From contig JAGHVG010000015.1 in assembly GCA_018064405.1 (NCBI GenBank), positions 1-46,987 of the forward strand: DNA of 46,987 bases, written 5' to 3'. Position 1 is the stretch's first letter. Each line of letters opens with the position of its first letter. This document shows, piece by piece, positions 1 through 6,890 of the stretch. The position numbers and the translations under genes were made by a program. The notes below the pieces were generated by a model. That model worked only from the letters and a program-made list of their open reading frames with translations, had not been told where the DNA came from and searched no databases. The stretch is from Candidatus Enterousia scatequi (GTDB lineage: Bacteria > Pseudomonadota > Alphaproteobacteria > Rs-D84).

Positions 1-1
1 C

Positions 2-75
2 CCTGTGTCGCGCGCTTCGCTTGCGTATCCTGCGCTATGCTTCGGATTCATTGCGAGCAATGCGAGCGACACAGG
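2..75. repeat. Inverted-repeat element (REP-like)
   Basis: Perfect 10-bp arms CCTGTGTCGC (2-11) and GCGACACAGG (66-75) enclose GC-rich words such as 'cattgcgagcaatgcgag'. These resemble the 'ATTGC...GCAAT' REP-like element seen at 45214-45235. No credible gene overlaps it. It is probably an extragenic palindromic repeat, and it may continue to the left of the window. Confidence 0.45.
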
Positions 76-92
76 TAAAACATACGCATCAT

Positions 93-119
93 AAAAAAAC
101 ACCGCCCAATCGGGCGGTG
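93..119 (-). terminator. Intrinsic terminator (minus strand)
   Basis: The stem CACCGCCC (100-107) pairs with GGGCGGTG (112-119) around a 4-nt loop. On the minus strand the stem is followed directly by seven Ts (A-run at 93-99). It would stop transcription running leftward past tRNA-Ser and the repeat at 215-263, or serve a gene lying left of the window. Confidence 0.7.
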
Positions 120-214
120 TTGTTGATTTTTGGTGCGGGTGTGAAGGTTTTTTCTCGGCAGTTTGTGTCTGTGGGGCATTCGTTAGCGTTTAAATTGCGC
201 GTTGCTTGTTTTCA

Positions 215-263
215 CCTACTCATTGTGAACCTACAACAACTTCGTTGTATAGGATTCGAACCG
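215..263 (-). repeat. GAA-hairpin repeat, copy 1 (downstream of tRNA-Ser)
   Basis: Read on the minus strand this is GGTTCG, then a spacer, then a hairpin ACAAC-GAA-GTTGT (236-248), then AGGTTC and ACAATGAGTAGG. The same order of words recurs on the plus strand at 45168-45213, also downstream of a tRNA gene. The two stems differ by one covarying pair (A-U here, G-C there) and one G-U change, which suggests an RNA structure. Neither copy makes a convincing ORF. Function unknown. Confidence 0.5.
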
Positions 264-282
264 AACGACACGGGATAAAATT

Positions 283-305
283 AAAACCGACATACAGTCG
301 GTTTG
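283..305 (-). terminator. Terminator of tRNA-Ser
   Basis: AAACCGAC (284-291) and GTCGGTTT (297-304) form an 8-bp stem with a 5-nt loop. The minus-strand T tract is TTTTAATTTTA. It lies 8 bp beyond the 3' end of tRNA-Ser on the same strand. Confidence 0.7.
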
Positions 306-312
306 AATTTTA

Positions 313-402
313 TGGCGGAGCGTGTAGGATTTGAACCTACGGACCGCATTACTACGGTCACGGATTAGCAATCCGCTGCATTAACCCCTCTGCCAACGCT
401 CC
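313..402 (-). tRNA. tRNA-Ser(GCU)
   Basis: The minus strand folds as a class II tRNA with a long variable arm. The acceptor is GGAGCGT (402-396) paired with ACGCTCC (323-317), the discriminator is G and CCA is encoded (315-313). The anticodon loop TTGCTAA gives anticodon GCU, which reads AGC/AGU. The T arm is GTAGG-TTCAAAT-CCTAC. The length is 90 nt. It has its own promoter (414-442) and terminator (283-305). Confidence 0.95.
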
Positions 403-413
403 AAGTGGTTGGT

Positions 414-442
414 ATTATACAGAAACGCATTTTTAATTGCAA
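414..442 (-). promoter_or_regulatory. Promoter of tRNA-Ser
   Basis: On the minus strand, -35 TTGCAA (442-437) is separated by 17 bp from -10 TATAAT (419-414), ending 11 bp before the tRNA 5' end. This is a near-consensus sigma-70 arrangement. Confidence 0.65.
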
Positions 443-464
443 GCAAGAAAAAAATGAATTTGAA

Positions 465-494
465 TTGACCTTTTGGTGTTTTTTTTGCTAGATT
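465..494 (+). promoter_or_regulatory. Promoter of the PLP decarboxylase gene
   Basis: -35 TTGACC (465-470), an 18-bp spacer and -10 TAGATT (489-494). The start codon is at 528 with a GGGAG ribosome binding site at 513-517. It diverges from the tRNA-Ser promoter. Confidence 0.45.
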
Positions 495-527
495 TAGATC
501 AAAGATTAATTTGGGAGATTAAGAATT

Positions 528-1895
528 ATGCCAACAGATATAAAAAAGCGTCTATTGTTAATTGCTAGTCAAAACGCTAAGGGTTGCACCGCGGCCAAAA
601 TAAAAAAGTTAAATAAAAAAATATCTGATCTTCAAAAACAGGCCGATAAAATACAATCAGATTTATTCCTTAACCGTTCTGCGCTTGAATTTTGCGAATT
701 GAAAAAACGCGGTTTTTCAGATGCAAAAATCAAATCTTTCGCAACCCAAGATGCAAAATTGTGTTCAGATGCACAAACTTTCATAAAGGATAACGCCAAT
801 TTAGTGAAGCGTTTTTTTGGTTATCACCTGAACCTTATACCAGAATCTGCTGCAGTAAAATATATGCGCTATTTGGAAACGAAAATTCGTTCTGTGGATA
901 ATTGCGGTGACACATATGAAGACGGTTTTTTCCATTTAACGTGCAAACACCAAGAACAAAAGATTCTTGATTTGCTGTATGAACATTTTGGTATTTCACA
1001 TGCTGACGGTGCATGGGGGTATTTGACATCTGGGGGGTCTGAAAGCAATCGGTGGGGTATTGAAAATGGTGTGCAAATGTTAAATGGCGGACGCGTATAT
1101 TTTTCGGCTGGCGCCCATTACAGTGTTCCCAAGGCTGTTCAACTGGGGCCAATGGCCAATGCAAAGCAGGTGGCGGTTATTCCGCACACTGTTATTGAAA
1201 CAGAAAAAGATTCTGAAAAAATAAATGTTGATTCCCTTATCAGTGCAGTAAGTAAAAATTGGCGTGAAAAGCACGAACCAGCGGTTATATTGTTGACTTG
1301 GGGTACGACAAAAACCGGTGCATTGGATGATGTAGAAACGGTTATAAAACGTCTGGATGAATTAAAAATACCACGTTATATACATCTTGATGCTGCTTTA
1401 TACGGTGGTTTGGGAAATGGACAAAAAAATGCCCCAGAAATTCCAACATTTAAAAAATTTGATATTGATTCTATATCGGTCAGTATGCACAAATATTTTG
1501 GCAGTCACGAGATAAAAAGTGCGGTTATCGCACGTAAAAAACCGTTTGCAAATAGTGTAGATTACATCAGTATGACGGATAGTACAACCGCAGGATCGCG
1601 CGGATTGGCACCTTTTTCAACATATCAACGTATTTCTGAAATTTTTAACCGTAAAGATGCAAATGATTACAATCGGAATATTGAATATTTTGAAAAGATG
1701 CTGAAAGCAAACCATATATGGTACAAGCGCCAAGGATTTGCAAACATATTTGTAATAAAGTGTCCATCTGATGCGGTGTGCCATAAATATGAACTTTCTA
1801 CATTTTGTATAAATGGTAAAAGTTTGGCACATATTATGATATTCCCATTTCATAAACGTAAATTTATGCAGGAAATTATATCAGATATTAAATAA
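528..1895 (+). CDS. PLP-dependent group II decarboxylase, histidine decarboxylase-like
   Basis: A 455-aa enzyme of the pyridoxal-phosphate group II amino-acid decarboxylase family. It most resembles PLP-type histidine decarboxylases, which convert histidine to histamine. Visible landmarks are the cofactor-phosphate motif TSGGSES (167-173), the aspartate in HLDA (D288) that contacts the pyridine nitrogen, and the Schiff-base lysine in SMHK (K322). The first 100 residues are Lys-rich and helical, an extension before the catalytic core. The start is supported by GGGAG 11 bp upstream. The gene stands alone between tRNA-Ser and cysS with its own promoter. No antiporter or amino-acid exchanger, the usual acid-resistance partner, is adjacent. 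Substrate is inferred only; a related carboxylated amino acid is possible. The family call is firm. Confidence 0.75.
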   Translation: MPTDIKKRLLLIASQNAKGCTAAKIKKLNKKISDLQKQADKIQSDLFLNRSALEFCELKKRGFSDAKIKSFATQDAKLCSDAQTFIKDNANLVKRFFGYHLNLIPESAAVKYMRYLETKIRSVDNCGDTYEDGFFHLTCKHQEQKILDLLYEHFGISHADGAWGYLTSGGSESNRWGIENGVQMLNGGRVYFSAGAHYSVPKAVQLGPMANAKQVAVIPHTVIETEKDSEKINVDSLISAVSKNWREKHEPAVILLTWGTTKTGALDDVETVIKRLDELKIPRYIHLDAALYGGLGNGQKNAPEIPTFKKFDIDSISVSMHKYFGSHEIKSAVIARKKPFANSVDYISMTDSTTAGSRGLAPFSTYQRISEIFNRKDANDYNRNIEYFEKMLKANHIWYKRQGFANIFVIKCPSDAVCHKYELSTFCINGKSLAHIMIFPFHKRKFMQEIISDIK

Positions 1896-1958
1896 TGTTG
1901 AATTTTGATATTTTATAACGCATTATAGACATATTAAGTCAGCCCAAGGATTTATGAT

Positions 1959-3386
1959 ATGCAAATCAGATTATACAATACTATGTCTCGTAAAATTGAA
2001 GATTTCAACCCACTGGTTCCGGGGCAGATCGGATTTTATTCTTGTGGCCCAACGGTGTATCATTATGCACATCTTGGGAATTTGTTGTATATGGTTCAGT
2101 GCGATAATTTGAAGCGCATGTTTATTGAAAATGGCTATGCCGTGCATCATGTTATGAATATTACTGATGTTGGACATCTTACTAATGAAGAAAATGATGG
2201 TGCTGGTGAAGATAAAATGGAAAAAGGCGCAGCGCGTGATAATAAATCTGTATGGGATATTGCAAAATATTACAAAGATGAATTTTTACGTGACTATGAT
2301 TCACTAAATTTAATTCGCCCAACTGATATGCCACACGCTACTGATTATATTCAGGAACAAATAGAATTGGTTCAAAAACTTGAAACCTTGGGATATACAT
2401 ACGAAATTCCTGGGGATGGAATCTATTATGATACATCAAAATTTGCCGATTATGGTGCATTGACGGGTGGTTCGCTGTCGGGTAACAAAGCTGGGGCACG
2501 CGTTGAATTCAATAGTGCAAAACAAAACCTAAGTGACTTTGCGCTATGGAAGTTTTCACCAACCGATGTTAAACGCCAGATGGAATGGAACAGTCCGTGG
2601 GGTGTTGGGTTCCCTGGCTGGCACGCAGAATGCAGTGCGATGAGTATGAAATTATTGGGCAATCATTTTGATATTCATGCGGGTGGTGAAGATTTATCAC
2701 GTGTTCATCATACTAACGAAATCGCACAATCTGAACCTATAGTTGGAAAACCATGGGTGAATTATTGGTTTCATGTCAGTTTTTTGGTGGATAAAAGCGG
2801 TACTAAAATGTCAAAGTCCAACGGTGAATTTTTGGGGATGAACGCTGTTCGTGAACGTGGTATTGATCCAATTGTTTTTCGTTACTGGATTGCCATGGGG
2901 CATTATCAATCACAGATGGCGTTTTCATTTGATGCACTGGATGCGGCAGCGGCAGGGTATAAAAATATTGTTCGCAAGGTTGCAGATTTAATTCAAAACA
3001 AATCTAGCACCATTGATACGGCAGTGTATGATGCGTGGCATGATAGAATATTGACACCAGTATCGGATAATTTGAAAACCGCAGAATCATTGGTTGTTGT
3101 CCAGGAATTGTTAAAAGACACATCTGTTAATTCTGCAACAAAATTGGCATTGTTTGAATTTATAGACCGGTTGCTTGGTCTGCAATTTATTGAACATGCA
3201 GAACGCTTAGTGGCGGTTGAATCTGAATCTGCGCCTGACGAAGTGGTAAAATTGGCAAATGCGCGTGCAGACGCTAAACGGAACCGGGATTTCGCGACGG
3301 CCGATAAATTACGCGGTGAAATAGACGAACTTGGCTGGGCGGTATTGGATACCAAAGATGGTTTCAAGTTATCAAAAAAGTCCTAA
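1959..3386 (+). CDS. cysS: Cysteinyl-tRNA synthetase
   Basis: A 475-aa class I aminoacyl-tRNA synthetase that charges tRNA-Cys using ATP. The HIGH signature is HLGN (38-41) after CGPTVY. The KMSKS loop is present at 283-287. The zinc ligands that give cysteine selectivity are C29, C225, H250 and E254, all present. The C-terminal helical region (about 370-475) matches the DALR-like tRNA-binding part. Length is normal for bacterial CysS. An AAGG ribosome binding site precedes the ATG. It lies 63 bp after the decarboxylase and 90 bp before trcR, and may share transcription with the former because no terminator is seen between them. Confidence 0.97.
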   Translation: MQIRLYNTMSRKIEDFNPLVPGQIGFYSCGPTVYHYAHLGNLLYMVQCDNLKRMFIENGYAVHHVMNITDVGHLTNEENDGAGEDKMEKGAARDNKSVWDIAKYYKDEFLRDYDSLNLIRPTDMPHATDYIQEQIELVQKLETLGYTYEIPGDGIYYDTSKFADYGALTGGSLSGNKAGARVEFNSAKQNLSDFALWKFSPTDVKRQMEWNSPWGVGFPGWHAECSAMSMKLLGNHFDIHAGGEDLSRVHHTNEIAQSEPIVGKPWVNYWFHVSFLVDKSGTKMSKSNGEFLGMNAVRERGIDPIVFRYWIAMGHYQSQMAFSFDALDAAAAGYKNIVRKVADLIQNKSSTIDTAVYDAWHDRILTPVSDNLKTAESLVVVQELLKDTSVNSATKLALFEFIDRLLGLQFIEHAERLVAVESESAPDEVVKLANARADAKRNRDFATADKLRGEIDELGWAVLDTKDGFKLSKKS

Positions 3387-3422
3387 TATTTAATAAACAA
3401 AAAATAATTTATAAAAAACCGC

Positions 3423-3450
3423 TTGAATATAGCGCAGTTTGTGCTATATT
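3423..3450 (+). promoter_or_regulatory. Promoter of trcR-rpoD with overlapping palindrome
   Basis: -35 TTGAAT (3423-3428), a 16-bp spacer and an extended -10 TGC-TATATT (3445-3450). An inverted repeat ATATAGC (3427-3433) / GCTATAT (3443-3449) spans the spacer and touches both hexamers, as an operator would. The element argues against a trcR start at 3423, because that would put the start codon inside the promoter. Confidence 0.55.
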
Positions 3451-3476
3451 TTGACCCGTACAAAAAGAGGATCCTT

Positions 3477-4016
3477 ATGAATTACCCATATATGCCAAAA
3501 TCTACTGCGCTGTGGCTGATTGAAAACACAGCATTAACATTTGAACAAATTGCTGATTTTTGTGGTATGCATGAATTGGAAGTAAAAAATATTGCCGATG
3601 CAGAAACACACAAAATTCAGGGGTTAAGCCCGATATTAACGGGTCAATTAACACGTGAAGATATTGCGGCAGCCGAAGCGGATCCAAATGCGCGTTTAAC
3701 ATTATGTGAATCTATTGTTGTTGCACAAAATGCACAGAATAAAAAGGGTGTTGGATATACACCAAAATTGCATCGTCAAAACCGTATGGGCGGAATTTTG
3801 TGGATTATCAAGAATTATCCCGAATTATCGGATGGACAAATTGCACGTTTGATGCGTTCTACGAATCCTACGGTGGCATCTATCAGAAATAAAACGCATA
3901 ATTCTTATGCAGATATTCATGTCAGCAACCCAATTACGCTTGGACTTGTTTCTGAATCTGTGTTGAAAGATGCAGTTGCCAAGGCACAAAAGAAATCTGA
4001 AAACAAAAACAAATAA
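3477..4016 (+). CDS. trcR: DUF1013 transcription-associated regulator TrcR
   Basis: A 179-aa member of the alphaproteobacterial DUF1013 family. In Caulobacter the family member TrcR travels with RNA polymerase and affects cell-cycle transcription. The N-terminus has the family signature: MPKSTALWLIENTALTFEQ, then IADFCGMHELEV, GLSPI and TGQLTREDI. The C-terminal half contains a second helix-turn-helix-like stretch (DGQIARLMRSTNPTV). The start at 3477 is preferred over 3423 because AGAGGA sits 6 bp upstream and the family begins just before the MPK motif. It lies 30 bp upstream of rpoD and is probably co-transcribed with it, which fits a partner of the transcription machinery. The tail is Lys-rich. 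Confidence 0.85.
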   Translation: MNYPYMPKSTALWLIENTALTFEQIADFCGMHELEVKNIADAETHKIQGLSPILTGQLTREDIAAAEADPNARLTLCESIVVAQNAQNKKGVGYTPKLHRQNRMGGILWIIKNYPELSDGQIARLMRSTNPTVASIRNKTHNSYADIHVSNPITLGLVSESVLKDAVAKAQKKSENKNK

Positions 4017-4046
4017 AATAATATCTATATTTCAAAGGGTTTATCC

Positions 4047-6149
4047 ATGGCTAAAAAACTGGATGAAGCAACGAAAATGTTGATAGAATCGTTGCCTGAA
4101 AATTTGCAAAAACTGGCATCTTCTGCGGTTGAAGTTGGTTATTTGTCCCAGATGGATTTTAAAGATGCAACAGAGGCAGACGAAATTCCCGAAGAAGAAC
4201 AAAGCGAAGTTTTGGACTTTTTTCAGCAAGATTTAGGCCTGGAATTTTTAGAAACAGATACTTATTCCCGTGATCCTGAAAAATACTACGAACTAGATGA
4301 TGACGAAGAAGAAAATCGCGATAAAACACGTGATTTGTTGAATGCTGATGCTGAACAGGTTGATGTAAATGATGATGATTACGAACATTTTGCAAAACAA
4401 TTGGAACGTAGCCAAACGGGTAATTTGGTTCTGGGGGTACAGGATTCTGTTCAATCATATTTGAAACAAATTGGAACAGTTCAATTGTTGACGGCGGCTG
4501 GTGAAGTTGCGATTGCCCAACGTATAGAGGCTGCATCACGTTTAATGGTGTATGGACTGTGCGAAAGCCCAATGACAATCAAGGCAATGCTTGATTGGTA
4601 TCAACAGTTATTAAACGAAGAAATTCGCCTGCGTTATATTATTAATTTGGAAGTTATGTATTCCAGTGATGCTGAACAAAAATCGTTGGCATTATTGTCT
4701 GAAACACTTAAATCTAAGGGAGTGGAGCAGGTTGATGATTTGGACGATGATGATTTAGACGATTTGGAAGAGTCAACTGCATCTGATGACGAAGATGATG
4801 AAGAAGATGACGAATTGTCCGAAGAAGATGAAGATGGTGTCAGAAAAGAAGAAACACCACGTGGCGCTTCGGGTGTTCCTATTCCTGTAATGGAAGAATC
4901 GTTGATGCCAATGATTACAGAATTGTTTACCAAGATTAAACGTATATTTAACAGTATGCAGAAACTGCAGAATCAGCGTTTGGAAAATTTGATGGGATCA
5001 TCCAAGCCGGATGAAGCGCTGGAAAAGAAATATACCAAATTACGTATGGAATTGTTTGAACACGTCAGCCAAATTCGCCTTAATGATGATCGTATTGCAG
5101 AGATTATGGAACAACTGACCAAGCATGATCAACTGTTGATGGGGTTAGAGGGCAAATTATTGCGTTTGGCGGTTGCGAACAAGATTAAACGTGAAGATTT
5201 CTTAGCTGCGTACGAAGGTAATGAATTAAATCGCACTTGGGTAAAAAAGTTGGCTAAAAATAAAAGTGCTGTTTGGCAGAATTTTGTTAATAAACACGAG
5301 GCCGATATATTAAAAATTCAACAAGATATTACAAATATTGCCATAGAAACAGGGCAGCCAACATCTGAATATAAAAAAGTTGTTGAATTGGTTCGCAAGG
5401 GTCAATCCGAAGCAGCACGTGCGAAACGCGAAATGATAGAGGCGAATTTACGTTTGGTTATTAAGTTTGCTAAGAAATCTAGCAATCGTGGTTTGGGGTT
5501 GGATTTCTCTGATTTGGTTCAGGATGGTAATATTGGATTGATGAAGGCAGTTGATAAATTTGACTATCGTTTGGGTAACAAATTTTCAACGTATGCAACT
5601 AATTGGATTCAGCAGGGTATTTCGCGCAGTATTGCGGATCAGGCACGCACGATTCGTATTCCTGTGCATATGATTGACAATATTCATAAAATACAGCGTG
5701 CATCGCGTCAATTTATGCATAAATATGGTCGTCAACCAACTGCCGAAGAATTATCCAAAATCATTTATTTGCCTGTTGATAAAATCAATAAGGCTATGAA
5801 GGTTAATCTTAAACCAATTTCCTTAGAGGCCCCGGTTGGATCCGAAGATGATAGCAGCCGTATTGAAATTATTGCTGATGAAACGGCTAAGAATCCGTTT
5901 ACATCTGCGGCACAAAAGAATTTGCGCAAAATTGTGACCCAGATTTTATCCGAATTGGATCCTAAGGAAGAAACGGTTTTGCGTCAACGTTTTGGTATGT
6001 CAACGAACAAAACAAGCACATTGGAAGAGGTTGGTGAATATATCGGTGTAACCCGCGAACGTATTCGTCAGATTGAACAAAAGGCGTTGAATAAACTAAA
6101 ACATCCAACACGTGCACGCAAATTGCGCAGTTTCTTGGAAGAAGAATAG
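4047..6149 (+). CDS. rpoD: RNA polymerase primary sigma factor (sigma-70)
   Basis: A 700-aa housekeeping sigma factor. Region 1.1 occupies roughly residues 5-70 and is followed by an acidic linker. Region 1.2 contains DSVQSYLKQIG. The non-conserved region (about 160-420) carries a strongly acidic Asp/Glu run near residues 230-270. Region 2 has the core-binding and -10 recognition segments GLDFSDLVQDGNIGL and NKFSTYATNWIQQ. Region 3 follows, and region 4 has the -35 recognition helix EVGEYIGVTRERIRQIEQKA. Length is in the range of proteobacterial RpoD. It sits behind trcR rather than in the common dnaG-rpoD pair. A strong hairpin terminator follows at 6159. Confidence 0.98.
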   Translation: MAKKLDEATKMLIESLPENLQKLASSAVEVGYLSQMDFKDATEADEIPEEEQSEVLDFFQQDLGLEFLETDTYSRDPEKYYELDDDEEENRDKTRDLLNADAEQVDVNDDDYEHFAKQLERSQTGNLVLGVQDSVQSYLKQIGTVQLLTAAGEVAIAQRIEAASRLMVYGLCESPMTIKAMLDWYQQLLNEEIRLRYIINLEVMYSSDAEQKSLALLSETLKSKGVEQVDDLDDDDLDDLEESTASDDEDDEEDDELSEEDEDGVRKEETPRGASGVPIPVMEESLMPMITELFTKIKRIFNSMQKLQNQRLENLMGSSKPDEALEKKYTKLRMELFEHVSQIRLNDDRIAEIMEQLTKHDQLLMGLEGKLLRLAVANKIKREDFLAAYEGNELNRTWVKKLAKNKSAVWQNFVNKHEADILKIQQDITNIAIETGQPTSEYKKVVELVRKGQSEAARAKREMIEANLRLVIKFAKKSSNRGLGLDFSDLVQDGNIGLMKAVDKFDYRLGNKFSTYATNWIQQGISRSIADQARTIRIPVHMIDNIHKIQRASRQFMHKYGRQPTAEELSKIIYLPVDKINKAMKVNLKPISLEAPVGSEDDSSRIEIIADETAKNPFTSAAQKNLRKIVTQILSELDPKEETVLRQRFGMSTNKTSTLEEVGEYIGVTRERIRQIEQKALNKLKHPTRARKLRSFLEEE

Positions 6150-6158
6150 TGTTTATAG

Positions 6159-6183
6159 CCCACCAATTTTGGTGGGTATTTAT
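6159..6183 (+). terminator. Terminator after rpoD
   Basis: CCCACCAA (6159-6166) and TTGGTGGG (6169-6176) form the stem, followed by TATTTATT. It lies 10 bp after the rpoD stop. The next gene (tmk) begins at 6199, so some read-through to tmk is likely. Confidence 0.6.
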
Positions 6184-6198
6184 TAAAAGGATAATAAA

Positions 6199-6882
6199 AT
6201 GGAAAAACAAGGTTATATGATTGCTGTTGAAGGTGCGGACAAAGCGGGCAAACATACCCAGGTTATGAATATGGTTAATTATCTACGGTCCCAAGGTATA
6301 TCAACGGAAACACTTGATTTTCCGCAATACAATTCATATTTTGGTGGATTTATAAAGGATTATTTAAACGGTAAATTCGGTCAAACACGTGATTTACCAG
6401 CCGAATATACTATGTTGCCATACGCATTGGATCGCTTACAACATCAGCCCCAAATCAAACAATGGTTACAAGACGGCAAATGGGTCGTCTTAGACCGCTA
6501 CACATACAGTAATGCGTTTTCTATTGCCAAAACTCCGGTTCAACAATGGGCTGATAGGATAAATTTTTTGGAAGATCTAGAATTTAGACAACTAGGAATA
6601 ATTAAACCAGATTGGAATATATATTTGTACCTGGATCCAGAAATGTCATTTAATATGCGCAATCAGGGTTTAAAAGCGTATCAAAACGGCAAGCCAGACA
6701 TCCATGAATCTGACTTAAAATTATTGCAGGATGTATCTGATGTTTATTTAAAGATCGCAACCTCACGTCGTAATTGGGCATTTGTTGATGAAACTAAACC
6801 TGATGGCGCACGTATGACGATAAACGAAGTCTTTGATAAAATAAAACCCATCCTTGATATGTTAATTACAAAAAATAGATAA
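6199..6882 (+). CDS. tmk: Thymidylate kinase
   Basis: A 227-aa P-loop kinase that phosphorylates dTMP to dTDP. Walker A is GADKAGKHT (12-20), with His where Ser/Thr is usual directly after the lysine, followed by Thr. Next come LDFPQYNSYFGG, the substrate-binding LPYALDRLQ and the DR motif LDRYTYSNAF. From memory, the same arrangement (an alternative P-loop, FPNY-like, ALDR, DRYT) occurs in a thymidylate kinase clade common in Firmicutes, not in the usual proteobacterial Tmk, so lateral origin is possible. The ribosome binding site AAAGGATAAT precedes the ATG. It ends 8 bp from the convergent gene at 6891 with no terminator between. Family confident, clade assignment moderate. Confidence 0.8.
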   Translation: MEKQGYMIAVEGADKAGKHTQVMNMVNYLRSQGISTETLDFPQYNSYFGGFIKDYLNGKFGQTRDLPAEYTMLPYALDRLQHQPQIKQWLQDGKWVVLDRYTYSNAFSIAKTPVQQWADRINFLEDLEFRQLGIIKPDWNIYLYLDPEMSFNMRNQGLKAYQNGKPDIHESDLKLLQDVSDVYLKIATSRRNWAFVDETKPDGARMTINEVFDKIKPILDMLITKNR

Positions 6883-6890
6883 TAGAATTG

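Noticed and set aside
21-278. Plus-strand 85-aa ORF at the window start
   Set aside because: It runs through an inverted repeat, two hairpins and the tRNA-derived repeat, has no ribosome binding site and has an unnatural composition.
4634-4933. Minus-strand Ser-rich ORF opposite rpoD
   Set aside because: Its poly-Ser is the antisense reading of the Asp/Glu-rich GAT/GAA run in the sigma-factor non-conserved region.
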